From Ilyomonas sp965199905 (GTDB lineage Bacteria > Bacteroidota > Bacteroidia > Chitinophagales > Chitinophagaceae): a DNA stretch of 64,000 bases. The stretch spans positions 4,526,001-4,590,000 of the forward strand of contig OZ241366.1 in NCBI GenBank assembly GCA_965199905.1, given 5' to 3'. The position numbers and the translations under genes were made by a program. Positions 27,101 through 36,110 of this stretch are shown here, piece after piece. Every line of letters begins with the position of its first letter. The first letter of the stretch is position 1. The notes under the pieces were generated by a model. The model had not been told where the DNA came from. It did not search any database and worked only from the letters and a program-made list of their open reading frames with translations.

Positions 27101-29324
27101 GCAGTTAGATGCCATGGATTGCGGCCCTACGTGTTTGCGCATGGTGTGTAAATATTACGGCAAAAAATTCAGTTTGGATAAGCTGCGGCAGGCGTCGCAA
27201 TACGGCAGCAACGGTGTTTCCCTTTTAGGTTTGGCTGACGCTGCCGAAGGGATTGGCTTACGGACAAAAGGAGTGAAAGTACCGGTTGATGACATGATAA
27301 ATGACATACCCCTTCCTGCCATTTTACATTGGAATCAATACCATTTTGTGGTGCTCACACCCGCTTCCACCAAAAAGAAACTCGTGATTGCCGACCCGGC
27401 AAAAGGAATGATTACGCTGTCAAAACATGATTTTATAGAAAGCTGGGCAAGCACAGGCGGACAAAAGCAACTGGGCATCGCACTCATCTTAGAACCCACA
27501 CCCGCCTTCTACCAACAAGAAGACGAAAAAGAAAACAAGATCGGCTGGGGTTTATTGTTAGGTTATTTAAAGCAGCAAAAAAGCTTTATCGGGCAATTAG
27601 CCATCGGGCTGCTCATCGGCACACTGTTGCAGCTCATCTTTCCCTTTCTTACCCAAAGCATTGTAGATACTGGCATTAACACGCACAACCTGCAGTTTAT
27701 CTACATCATTCTCATTGCGCAGTTTATGCTGTTTTTCGGTCGCACGGTGGTAGAGTTTATTCGCAGCCGGTTGCTGCTCTATATCAGCACGCGCATCAAT
27801 GTATCGCTGTTGTCCGATTTCTGGATCAAGCTCATGAAGCTGCCCCTGCACTATTTTGATACGAAGCTAACCGGCGATATTCTGCAGCGGTTGCAGGATC
27901 AGCACCGCATCGAAGGCTTTCTCACCGGTTCTACGCTTTCTACTTTGTTTTCCATGTTTAACCTGCTGGTGTTTTCGGTGGTGCTCCTCACTTACAACAC
28001 CACCGTGTTTACCATCTTTCTTATTGGCAGCGTATTGTACATCATCTGGATACGTTTTTTTCTTAAATATCGCCGCACTTTAGACTACAAGCGTTTTGCC
28101 GTAGCCAGTAAAGAAAACAGCGCCACAATACAACTGATACACGGTATGCAGGAGATAAAGCTGAACAATGCAGAAACCTTGCGCAGCTGGGAATGGGAAG
28201 GCTTGCAGGCTTCGCTGTTCAAGCTGAGCTTTACAAGTTTATCGCTAAGCCAGTACCAGCAGGCGGGTGCATTTTTCATCAACGAAGGCAAAAACATACT
28301 CATTACTTTCTTCGTTGCTAAAGCCGTGCTGGAAGGGCAGCTTACGCTCGGTGCTATGCTTGCCATTCAGTACATCATTGGTCAGTTAAACAGCCCGGTT
28401 GAGCAATTGATAGGCTTCGTGCAGCAGGCGCAGGATGCCAGGATTTCCTTAGAGCGATTGAATGAAATTTATGAAGTGGCAGAAGAAGAAAGCGCAGCTT
28501 CCGGCAATATTGCTTACGCTACTCATTTGCCCCAAAGCAAATCCATTTCTCTTCATCATCTTTCTTTTACTTACGCAGGTGCCGGCAATGAGCCGGTGCT
28601 GCATAATATAAACCTACAGATACCTGAAGGAAAAGTAACGGCAATCGTTGGGATGAGCGGCAGCGGTAAGACTACATTAGTGAAGTTACTGCTGAAATTC
28701 TATGAGCATTACAAAGGAGAGATTACCATCGGAGATAATGCGGCTCCTTTCGCTGATGGAAGAAATTTTGAAATGAAACCGGAGCTTAATTTAAAAGCCA
28801 TTTCGCCCCGTTACTGGCGCGGCCAATGCGGCAGCGTGATGCAGGATGGATTTATTTTCAGCGACAGCATTGCTAAAAATATTGCTGTGAGCGATGAAAT
28901 GCCGGATTATAAAAAACTGCTTCACGCCTGCAAAGTAGCCAACATCCTTTCTTTTGTGGAAGGATTGCCGTTGGGCTTCAACACGAAGATTGGTGCGGAA
29001 GGCAACGGCATCAGCCAGGGACAAAAACAAAGAATACTGATAGCCCGCGCGGCTTACAAAGACCCGCAGTATCTTTTTTTCGATGAAGCTACCAACGCAT
29101 TGGATGCGAATAATGAGAAAGATATTATGCATAACCTGCAGCAGTTTTTTGTAGGAAGAACCGTAGTGGTGGTAGCGCACCGACTGAGCACGGTAAAAAA
29201 CGCCGGTAACATTGTGGTGCTGCACAATGGAACGATTACGGAACAGGGCACCCATGACGAACTGAGCCGGAAAAAGGGACAGTATTACGAATTGGTGAAG
29301 AACCAGTTGGAATTGGGAAACTGA
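27024..29324 (+). CDS. Peptidase-containing ABC exporter (C39 + TM + ATPase)
   Basis: 766 residues from ATG 27024; a TTG at 27078 (LKPFPYYKQLDAMDCG) may be the real start because it would shorten the overlap with the previous gene. The N-terminal C39 cysteine peptidase is catalytic: QLDAMDCGPTCLRMV (Cys), HWNQYHFVVL (His) and IADPAKG (Asp). Six TM helices span about 180-450. The ATPase domain has VGMSGSGKTT (Walker A), GISQGQKQRI (signature), YLFFDEATNALD (Walker B) and VAHRLST. It removes double-glycine leaders and exports the core peptide across the inner membrane. It pairs with the HlyD adaptor downstream and the precursor at 22301. Confidence 0.93.
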   Translation: MFITLAQKEFTHAIQKNNLKPFPYYKQLDAMDCGPTCLRMVCKYYGKKFSLDKLRQASQYGSNGVSLLGLADAAEGIGLRTKGVKVPVDDMINDIPLPAILHWNQYHFVVLTPASTKKKLVIADPAKGMITLSKHDFIESWASTGGQKQLGIALILEPTPAFYQQEDEKENKIGWGLLLGYLKQQKSFIGQLAIGLLIGTLLQLIFPFLTQSIVDTGINTHNLQFIYIILIAQFMLFFGRTVVEFIRSRLLLYISTRINVSLLSDFWIKLMKLPLHYFDTKLTGDILQRLQDQHRIEGFLTGSTLSTLFSMFNLLVFSVVLLTYNTTVFTIFLIGSVLYIIWIRFFLKYRRTLDYKRFAVASKENSATIQLIHGMQEIKLNNAETLRSWEWEGLQASLFKLSFTSLSLSQYQQAGAFFINEGKNILITFFVAKAVLEGQLTLGAMLAIQYIIGQLNSPVEQLIGFVQQAQDARISLERLNEIYEVAEEESAASGNIAYATHLPQSKSISLHHLSFTYAGAGNEPVLHNINLQIPEGKVTAIVGMSGSGKTTLVKLLLKFYEHYKGEITIGDNAAPFADGRNFEMKPELNLKAISPRYWRGQCGSVMQDGFIFSDSIAKNIAVSDEMPDYKKLLHACKVANILSFVEGLPLGFNTKIGAEGNGISQGQKQRILIARAAYKDPQYLFFDEATNALDANNEKDIMHNLQQFFVGRTVVVVAHRLSTVKNAGNIVVLHNGTITEQGTHDELSRKKGQYYELVKNQLELGN

Positions 29325-29397
29325 TGAAGTGGTGAGTTGTGAATAGTCAATTGTGAATTTGTTATCCCTGTTACTTACATCTTGAAACTTATCAGTT

Positions 29398-30729
29398 ATG
29401 CCATATACAATTAATCACGAGGGTTCGCTGGAAACAGATGAATTAGAAAGAAATGAACGGCTGGCGGTGCGAAGCGAAGAGGTAAGAGATATTATTTCGC
29501 ATAAACCAGGCTTTTTAATTCGATATGGTAATGTAATGTTCCTGATCGTGTTGATTCTGATTATTGTCGCCTGCTGGCTTATTCGCTATCCCGATATCGT
29601 AAGCGGTAAGGCTGTGCTTTCTTCTCTGAATGCGCCAAAGCCGGTGATTGCAAAAATGGATGGAAAGCTGGTGATGCTGAATGTTACAGAGAATCAACCG
29701 GTACATGAGGGTGACATACTGGGCTTTATGGAAAGCACGGCCAAGCATGAAAATGTATTGAAACTCTTTTCTTATCTGGACACATTATCTGCCTTGCTTT
29801 TTGCCAATAACGAAACCGGACTCATAAATCAAAAAGAAGCATCTTTTACTAATCTGGGCGAACTGCAACAGCCTTTTCAAACCTTTACCCAAAGTTTCGC
29901 CGTGTACAGTAATTATATAGCGGATGGTTTTTTTGTAAAGAAAGCCACGATGTTAACTGCCGACAAAGCCTTTTTGCTACAGCAGAATAAGATATTGAAC
30001 GCGCAAAAAGAGTTGCAGCAACAAGATGCGGTGTTGGCGCAAAAGACGTTTGCCATGAACGATACGCTGATGAAGCAGAAAGTGATTTCGGCGCTGGAAT
30101 ACCGCAACGAGCAAAGCAAATATTTAAGTAAGCAACAGGCGGTTCCGCAAATCAATTCATCTATTCTCGCCAATGAAAACGGGCAAAATGATAAAGACAA
30201 AGAGATATCGGAACTAAAGAATACAACGCTACAGCAGAAAGCCGTTTTTATGCAGGCTCTGCAAACGTTAAAAAGCAACGTAGATGAATGGAAGCGAAAA
30301 TATATTCTCACCGCAACGGCAGATGGAACTGTATCTCTCACCAGCTTTTTGGAAGTGAATGAAACAGTAAAAAACGGGCAGACGATCTGCTACATTAGCA
30401 GTGGCGGCAACAGCTACTATGCGCAGATGCTGATACCGCAGGCTAACTTTGGGAAAGTGAAGCAAGGTGAACAAGTGCTGTTAAAATTTCAGGCCTACCC
30501 AAATGCGGAATGGGGCAGCGTGCTCGGCAGGGTTGACTTTATTTCGCACATACCCAGCGACAGCGGATACTTAGCTAAAATTGCTTTACCAAACGGATTG
30601 ATTACTGATTATAGTAAGCCGATACAATACCATGACGGGCTGGTGGCAACCGGCGAAATTATTACGGCTGACAGGCGGTTGCTTCAGCAATTGTATTATA
30701 ATCTGTACAGCCAGGTAAGCCGCCAATAA
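29398..30729 (+). CDS. HlyD family membrane-fusion adaptor
   Basis: 443 residues. A cytoplasmic N-terminus is followed by one TM helix (MFLIVLILIIVACWLI, about 48-63). Next comes the lipoyl-like half-motif AKMDGKLVMLNVTENQPVHEGDIL, a long alpha-helical hairpin (about 130-300, QLQQDAVLAQK-like coiled coil) and the second lipoyl half ILTATADGTVSLTSFLEVNETVKNGQ. A beta-barrel tail ends it. It bridges the C39 exporter to an outer-membrane channel of the TolC type, not encoded here. It is the last gene of the cluster, 73 bases after the exporter and convergent with rlmH (11 bases). Confidence 0.9.
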   Translation: MPYTINHEGSLETDELERNERLAVRSEEVRDIISHKPGFLIRYGNVMFLIVLILIIVACWLIRYPDIVSGKAVLSSLNAPKPVIAKMDGKLVMLNVTENQPVHEGDILGFMESTAKHENVLKLFSYLDTLSALLFANNETGLINQKEASFTNLGELQQPFQTFTQSFAVYSNYIADGFFVKKATMLTADKAFLLQQNKILNAQKELQQQDAVLAQKTFAMNDTLMKQKVISALEYRNEQSKYLSKQQAVPQINSSILANENGQNDKDKEISELKNTTLQQKAVFMQALQTLKSNVDEWKRKYILTATADGTVSLTSFLEVNETVKNGQTICYISSGGNSYYAQMLIPQANFGKVKQGEQVLLKFQAYPNAEWGSVLGRVDFISHIPSDSGYLAKIALPNGLITDYSKPIQYHDGLVATGEIITADRRLLQQLYYNLYSQVSRQ

Positions 30730-30740
30730 CGTATTGAACG

Positions 30741-31214
30741 CTAACTGTGATGATATTTCTCGCCGCGTAAGATGGTGCAGGCGCGGTAGACTTGTTCGGC
30801 AATCATAAGTCGCACCAGCATGTGCGGAAACACAAGAAGAGAAAGACTGATCGTGTGATTGGCTCGTTTGAAAATGGTTTCATCTACGCCAAATGCGCCA
30901 CCAGTGAGGAATACAATGCGGCGCGCGCTTTCGTTGGCTTTCTGTTGTATTAATTGAGCGAGTTGCGGCGAGGTTAGTTGCTTGCCGCGTTCGTCGAGTA
31001 AGATGAGAATATCATCTGCCTGCAACGTATTCATTACTTGTTTGGCTTCTTCTTTTTTCAGTTCTTTTTCAGGTAAGGAAGCTGCATTTTTTACGGGTGG
31101 AATTAACAGCCATTCTGCCGGAAAATAATTGGTGATGCGTTTTGTAAAATCATCTGTTCCCGGCTTTATATATTCTTCATGCGCTTTGCCAATGCTACAG
31201 AGTATGATTTTCAT
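30741..31214 (-). CDS. rlmH: 23S rRNA (pseudouridine1915-N3)-methyltransferase
   Basis: 157 residues, full length. It is a SPOUT methyltransferase that methylates pseudouridine 1915 in helix 69 of 23S rRNA. Typical motifs are the N-terminal KIILCSIGKAHEEYI, ILLDERGKQLTSPQLAQLI, FLTGGAFGVDE (the trefoil-knot SAM site) and the C-terminal FPHMLVRLMIAEQVYRA with ILRGEKYHHS. It is a monocistronic housekeeping gene marking the right edge of the peptide cluster. Confidence 0.96.
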   Translation of the reverse strand: MKIILCSIGKAHEEYIKPGTDDFTKRITNYFPAEWLLIPPVKNAASLPEKELKKEEAKQVMNTLQADDILILLDERGKQLTSPQLAQLIQQKANESARRIVFLTGGAFGVDETIFKRANHTISLSLLVFPHMLVRLMIAEQVYRACTILRGEKYHHS

Positions 31215-31230
31215 GGCGACGAAGGTAGTT

Positions 31231-31310
31231 GGTGGTTGTTAGTTGACAGATGACAATTAATAGTTGGTCGTTGATAGATATTAGTTTTCAGATGAGAGTT
31301 GGTTGTTAGT
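31231..31310. repeat. Low-complexity GTTGACAGATGACA/GTTGATAG text
   Basis: Just upstream of rlmH. Units such as GTTGGTGG, GTTAGTTGACAGATGACA, GTTGGTCGTTGATAG and GAGAGTTGGTTGTTAG. It is the same family as 13905-13962 and leads directly into repeat copy D. Confidence 0.5.
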
Positions 31311-31369
31311 ATATGATGCCAGGTAAAACACTTTGTGAATCTTTATATTCTTTCTGTCTTCGTGGTTTA

Positions 31370-31530
31370 AAAAAAGCTCACACATTGTTCGGAACATTGA
31401 TGGGAGGATTCTTGCTGCTTCGACACGCAAGAATCACAACAGGCGATCACAAATGTGACAGACGATGGTTACCAAAAGAAAAACACTTGCTTTATTGAAA
31501 GCCATGATATAACTGATAGGTTCAATAATA
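31370..31530 (+). repeat. Dispersed intergenic repeat, copy D (diverged)
   Basis: The most diverged copy. aaaagctcacacattg and ggttaccaaaagaaaa are kept, but the hairpin sequence has changed to GATTCTTGC / GCAAGAATC around a shorter loop. Base pairing is therefore preserved while the sequence differs from copies A-C. It ends aactgataggttcaataa. It lies between divergent rlmH and the serine acetyltransferase. Confidence 0.7.
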
Positions 31531-31612
31531 ATTCATAACCATAACTCAAACCTTACATTTCAAATGACTAAAGACTGACGGCTGATAGCTGGCGGCTGAT
31601 TATTTTTGCGCC

Positions 31613-32422
31613 ATGCAGTATCCCGGTTTTATATTAAATAACATTCTGCCATCAAAACAGCAGGTGAGCCTGTTTGCCGAAGGGCTGATGCATTACCTGT
31701 TTCCGGTGGCGCAGGATGCACAGCAGTTTTTAGAACAGCATGAAACGATAAAAGATAAACTGCAGGAACAGTTGCAAACGCTGTTGAATGCAGTGGATAA
31801 AACCACAATAGCACAGCATAATGAAACGATAGAATCTTACTTTCATGAACTGTGTACAATTAAGGATTTGCTGCTGAAAGATGCGCAACTCATTCTTGAT
31901 TTTGACCCGGCTTCTTCTTCGCTTGAAGAAGTAATTCTTTCATATCCCGGCTTTCAGGCAATTACAGTGCATCGTCTTGCACATACTTTGTATCAACTAA
32001 AAGTTCCCATTTTACCGCGCATGATGAGCGAATGGGCGCACAGTCAAACGGGTATTGACATCAATCCCGGCGCTGATATTGGTTGTCCTTTTTTTATTGA
32101 TCATGGCACCGGCGTTGTGATTGGCGAAACGGCTGTGATTGGTAATAATGTAAAAATTTATCAGGGCGTAACGCTTGGCGCACTTGCCGTGCGTAAAGAA
32201 GATGCGAAGCGCAAGCGGCACCCAACGGTGCAGGATAATGTGGTGATCTATGCGGGCAGCACCATTCTTGGCGGCAATACAGTGATTGGTCATGACAGTA
32301 TTATTGGTGGCAACACCTGGCTTACACAAAGCGTGCAGCCACATAGCGTGGTTTATCACAGGCACCAGATGATCATTAAAGACAGCAAAGACTTTGAAGA
32401 GCCGATTAACTTTGTGATTTAA
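31613..32422 (+). CDS. cysE: Serine O-acetyltransferase
   Basis: 269 residues. It makes O-acetylserine for cysteine synthesis. The N-terminal helical domain (about 1-120) precedes a left-handed beta helix of hexapeptide repeats: HSQTGIDINPGADIG, DHGTGVVIGETAVIGNNVKIYQGVTLGAL and IYAGSTILGGNTVIG. Catalytic His in FIDHGTGVVIGE is present. The longer N-terminus resembles EpsC/SAT forms of Bacteroidota. A -7 like TATTTTTG lies at 31601-31608, four bases before the ATG. No cysK is adjacent. Confidence 0.9.
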   Translation: MQYPGFILNNILPSKQQVSLFAEGLMHYLFPVAQDAQQFLEQHETIKDKLQEQLQTLLNAVDKTTIAQHNETIESYFHELCTIKDLLLKDAQLILDFDPASSSLEEVILSYPGFQAITVHRLAHTLYQLKVPILPRMMSEWAHSQTGIDINPGADIGCPFFIDHGTGVVIGETAVIGNNVKIYQGVTLGALAVRKEDAKRKRHPTVQDNVVIYAGSTILGGNTVIGHDSIIGGNTWLTQSVQPHSVVYHRHQMIIKDSKDFEEPINFVI

Positions 32423-32517
32423 GTTTTTACTACGATGGCAGAAAGAATACAAAGAAGTATAAAGGTTTTGGGTATCTTTTTTTCTTCCTTTCTTCGCGCC
32501 GAAAAGTTTGATTTAGA

Positions 32518-34218
32518 ATGCTGGCGAAATACAAAATCGATTTAGAAGAAACGACCTTATCTCAATATATCACGGTTAGCTTACTGGTGCTGGTTTATCT
32601 GGGCATTTTCACCATTCCATTGATAGATAATGATGCGGCGCATCACGCGAATATTGCGCTGCATATGTATCGTACCGGCGATTATCATAGCCTTGTAGAC
32701 AGAGGCATGCCTTACTTAGATAAACCTCATTTTTTATTCTGGGTAGCGGCTTTCAGCTATAAAATTTTTGGGGTAAATACATTTGCTTATCGTTTGCCGG
32801 CTTTGTTGTTTGGATTGCTGTCTGTTGTTTCGGTTTATAAACTTGTTAAGCACTTATCTGATATTACTACCGCTAAGTTATCTGCCCTTATACTTCTCAC
32901 GGCGCAAGGCTTTGTTTTTTCCATTATTGATGCCCGCATGGAAGCGCCGCTTACGGCAGGCATTGCGCTTGGTTTGTGGCAGTTGGTTGTATTTATTGAT
33001 AAAAGAAAGATAAGCAACATTATATTGGCTGCACTCGGCGCGGGCATTGCGTTTGACACGAAAGGATGGATTGGTGTTGCAGTGATTATCATCACTTGTT
33101 TTTTAAAAATAGTGATTGAAAAAAAGTGGCCGGTATTAGCTGATGTAAAGACGTATTTATTTCTTCCCTTGTTTGCTTTATTCATTAGTCCTGTTCTTTA
33201 TTCTTATTATTTACAGTACAATTTGCATCCCGATATTGTAGTGCGTGGCATGAACCATATTTCAGGCGTCGCATTCATTTTATGGAATCAAAACTTTGAG
33301 CGTTTTGGTGGAAATAGTTTCGTAAAAGGCGGCCGCTACAGCGATTACTTTTTTCTATATCATACTTTCCTTTGGGAGTTTGCGCCGTGGTGCCTGTTTG
33401 CTTATATGGGTGTTTGGTATTGGCTGCGGCGTTTGTTTTATAAAAAGAAACCGCACGCTTTTACACCTTTTGCTTTCGCCTTTGCGCTCATCCTGTTTAC
33501 CATTTCGTTTTCTAAGTTTAAGATGCCGCATTACATCCTTATGCTGTTTCCGTTGGCGGCTGTTTTTACGGCGCCTTATGTGCGGCTTGTACTATCATCA
33601 CGACTGATTAAATTTTTCTTTCCGCTACATGTTGTATTGGGTTATATCGCAATTGCAGCGGCTGTTGTACTCAATTTTTATTTCTTTAAGCCGGTTAATG
33701 ATTTGATAGCGTTATTAGGTGTTGGCTTACTCATTACGTTGTTTATTTTAGTCACGTTTAAAGATCCGAAACGGGCGATAAAAGTGGTGTATGTATCAGC
33801 CTATCTTTCCATTGCGCTTAACTTCTTAATGACCTTTAATTTTTTCCCGACTCTTATGCGTTACCAGGGCGGTAATGAAGTGGCTTTGTTGATGAAAAAA
33901 AGCGGCAAACCGTATCCGGCAACTGATATCCGGTTAATAGATTCCGTATCTCATTCGTTCGATTTTTACACGGCGCAAAACCATGAGCTGGTTAAAATGG
34001 ACAGCATCATAGAGGCATATCAGCCATCCATGTTGCAACAGCATTTTCTGCTAACCAGCAGCATGAAAAGAAAGTTTGAAGACAGTGGTTTTGTAGTAGA
34101 GCCCGATGTTCTGCATCTTAACTACCAGGTATCGAAAGTGAAGGGTAAATTTTTGAATGAAGCAACCCGCGTGGCTATGTGTGATAGCCTGATGCTGGCA
34201 ACGATACATAAGAGATAG
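32518..34218 (+). CDS. ArnT-like dolichyl/undecaprenyl-phosphate glycosyltransferase (GT39/GT83 type)
   Basis: 566 residues with about eleven TM helices. The catalytic first periplasmic loop holds PLIDNDAAHHANIALHM (the D-[ED] pair follows TM1) and MPYLDKPHFLFWVAAFSYKIFG, both characteristic of ArnT/PMT enzymes that transfer sugars from polyprenyl phosphates. The C-terminal periplasmic part is about 100 residues. The acceptor could be lipid A, a glycan or a protein; nothing in the context decides. It is followed 49 bases later by a small acidic protein. Confidence 0.85.
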   Translation: MLAKYKIDLEETTLSQYITVSLLVLVYLGIFTIPLIDNDAAHHANIALHMYRTGDYHSLVDRGMPYLDKPHFLFWVAAFSYKIFGVNTFAYRLPALLFGLLSVVSVYKLVKHLSDITTAKLSALILLTAQGFVFSIIDARMEAPLTAGIALGLWQLVVFIDKRKISNIILAALGAGIAFDTKGWIGVAVIIITCFLKIVIEKKWPVLADVKTYLFLPLFALFISPVLYSYYLQYNLHPDIVVRGMNHISGVAFILWNQNFERFGGNSFVKGGRYSDYFFLYHTFLWEFAPWCLFAYMGVWYWLRRLFYKKKPHAFTPFAFAFALILFTISFSKFKMPHYILMLFPLAAVFTAPYVRLVLSSRLIKFFFPLHVVLGYIAIAAAVVLNFYFFKPVNDLIALLGVGLLITLFILVTFKDPKRAIKVVYVSAYLSIALNFLMTFNFFPTLMRYQGGNEVALLMKKSGKPYPATDIRLIDSVSHSFDFYTAQNHELVKMDSIIEAYQPSMLQQHFLLTSSMKRKFEDSGFVVEPDVLHLNYQVSKVKGKFLNEATRVAMCDSLMLATIHKR

Positions 34219-34267
34219 TTTCTTCTTATGGCATTAAATTGGCAAGCCATACAGCAAAATATATTTT

Positions 34268-34552
34268 ATGCCCACAGAAGATAACAAACAGCCAAAAGAT
34301 GCACGCACCGATTTCTTTGAAAAAAGAGAAATAAATGCGAATATAGATGATAAGGAAAATGCCGGCGATGAGTCATTTACTCCTATTTATTTAGACGATG
34401 AAAATGTTCTGCAAACACCGGAAGAAAAGAAGCATGATGAAAGCGTAAATCTTCAAAAAAACGATAAAGTAGAAGCCACAAATATTGATGCTGAAGAAAC
34501 AACTATCGATAAGCTAAATGATGCGGAAAGAGATAGCTCAGGTGGATATTAA
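34268..34552 (+). CDS. Small acidic hypothetical protein
   Basis: 94 residues, about a third Asp plus Glu, with many Lys and Asn and no hydrophobic core. The sequence (KDARTDFFEKREINANIDDKE, then EDNKQPKD-like stretches) looks intrinsically disordered. No family is recognised. It is bracketed by the ArnT-like gene and a strong terminator 35 bases after its stop, so it is probably translated. It could be a disordered cytoplasmic protein. Confidence 0.6.
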   Translation: MPTEDNKQPKDARTDFFEKREINANIDDKENAGDESFTPIYLDDENVLQTPEEKKHDESVNLQKNDKVEATNIDAEETTIDKLNDAERDSSGGY

Positions 34553-34587
34553 TTTAAAAAAATGCAGTTATTATAATTGCTTTTGTG

Positions 34588-34620
34588 AACAGCCGGTTTA
34601 ATATCATACCGGCTGTTTTT
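34588..34620 (+). terminator. Rho-independent terminator
   Basis: AACAGCCGGT pairs with ACCGGCTGTT over a 10-base loop and is followed by TTT. It ends the ArnT-like/acidic protein unit. Confidence 0.8.
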
Positions 34621-34862
34621 ATTGTCAAATATTTTCTCAAAGCTTCTCTTCATTACAAACTTTTAATCGTTCTCTGCTTCTTTGTGCAAGACAAAATTAT
34701 TCGCGCAGATAAGAAAGTTAAAACTGAATTTGTAAAAACCAATATCCTTTTACACCTTATAACCGAAATCAGGTTTCTTTATCTTTCATTTCCTCCATTC
34801 CTGTATTTTTATCTCTGCTTGCTTGCTGACAGATTGCAAAATATATAAACACAGCTTCATTT
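34621..34862. other. Intergenic stretch without recognisable gene
   Basis: About 240 bases, A/T rich, between the terminator and the sugar transporter. Short open frames here show no family features. The transporter promoter should lie in it; ATATATAAACACAGC directly before the ATG is A/T rich, but I see no clean TTTG/TANNTTTG pair. Confidence 0.5.
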
Positions 34863-36107
34863 ATGGCGATAAGCACAGGTTCAAATGCCGGCACAATGGC
34901 AACGCCACAGGGTGGTTATAAAACATACATATATCCTTTTATCCTCGTCACCTGTCTTTTCTTTCTCTGGGGATTTTCTTACGGTTTGCTCGATGTGCTG
35001 AACAAGCATTTTCAGGAAACAATGGGTGTATCGAAAGCGCGCTCAGGGTTGCTTCAGGCAGCCTATTTTGGTGCTTACTTTTTAGTAGCCTTGCCGGCAG
35101 GTTTTTTCATGTTACGGCATGGTTATAAAAAAGGAATTTTATTCGGTTTGTCTTTATTCGCAGCCGGTGCTTTTTTGTTCTATGTGTTTGCTTCGCTCGA
35201 TGTGCCGAACAACACGCGCTTCTCTTATTTCCTGGTTGCGTTTCTCGTTCTCGCTTCCGGCATTACTTTCTTAGAAACGGCTGCTAATCCGTATGCATCA
35301 GTTCTTGGTAATCCTTCTTCTTCTGAATTCCGGCTCAACCTGTCGCAAAGCTTTAACGGCGTGGGTTCTGTATTGGGTCCGTTGGTTGGCGGCACTTTGT
35401 TTTTTTCAGGAAAAAATGATAGCGCCTCTTCTGTTCAATTGGTTTATGTCGTGATCGGCGTTGTGGTTACCTTGTTTGCCATCCTCATCAGCCGTACTCA
35501 ATTACCCGAAATAAAAGAAAGCACGCTGGTATCAGAAGAGGAGCAGAATGTAAAGCCATTATTTGCGCACAGGCATTTTATATGGGCAGTAGTTGCGCAG
35601 TTTTTTTATGTTGCGGCACAGGTAGGCATTGCCGCTTTTTTTATTAATTACTGCACGGAAGCTGATAGCAGTATCAGCAATGGACGGGCTGCCAATTTGC
35701 TGGGAACAAGTTTGTTGTTATTTACCATTGGGCGCTTTACTGGTTCGGCGCTTATGAAGAAGGTAGCACCACACACTTTACTGGCATTATATGCAGTGAT
35801 CAATGTGTTGCTGTGCGCAGTTGTTGTATATGCAAAAGGCGCAGTTGCTGTATATGCATTGATGGCTGTTTTCTTTTTCATGTCCATCATGTTTCCCACC
35901 ATTTTTGCGTTAGGTGTAAAAGACCTTGGGCATCATACAAAACAAGGTTCTTCCTTTCTCGTAATGGCAGTGGCAGGTGGCGCTGTGATGCCTTATTTTA
36001 TGGGCTTGCTGGCAACACCATTTACCGCACAAGCTTACCTGATTCCGCTGTTTTGTTTTGTGCTGATTGCACTGTTTGGCTGGCGCGGATATCGCACGCA
36101 TCCGTAG
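34863..36107 (+). CDS. Sugar MFS transporter, FucP family
   Basis: 414 residues with 12 TM helices. The family signature is in TM1, TCLFFLWGFSYGLLDVLNKHF, followed by the LLQAAYFGAYFLVALPAG loop-TM2 block and, in TM4-5, LETAANPYASVLG, which in FucP carries residues for proton and sugar binding. It imports a hexose such as fucose, glucose or galactose with protons. The tail fragment of an alpha-galactosidase lies tail to tail with it, so galactosides are a plausible context. Confidence 0.88.
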   Translation: MAISTGSNAGTMATPQGGYKTYIYPFILVTCLFFLWGFSYGLLDVLNKHFQETMGVSKARSGLLQAAYFGAYFLVALPAGFFMLRHGYKKGILFGLSLFAAGAFLFYVFASLDVPNNTRFSYFLVAFLVLASGITFLETAANPYASVLGNPSSSEFRLNLSQSFNGVGSVLGPLVGGTLFFSGKNDSASSVQLVYVVIGVVVTLFAILISRTQLPEIKESTLVSEEEQNVKPLFAHRHFIWAVVAQFFYVAAQVGIAAFFINYCTEADSSISNGRAANLLGTSLLLFTIGRFTGSALMKKVAPHTLLALYAVINVLLCAVVVYAKGAVAVYALMAVFFFMSIMFPTIFALGVKDLGHHTKQGSSFLVMAVAGGAVMPYFMGLLATPFTAQAYLIPLFCFVLIALFGWRGYRTHP

Positions 36108-36110
36108 TGT

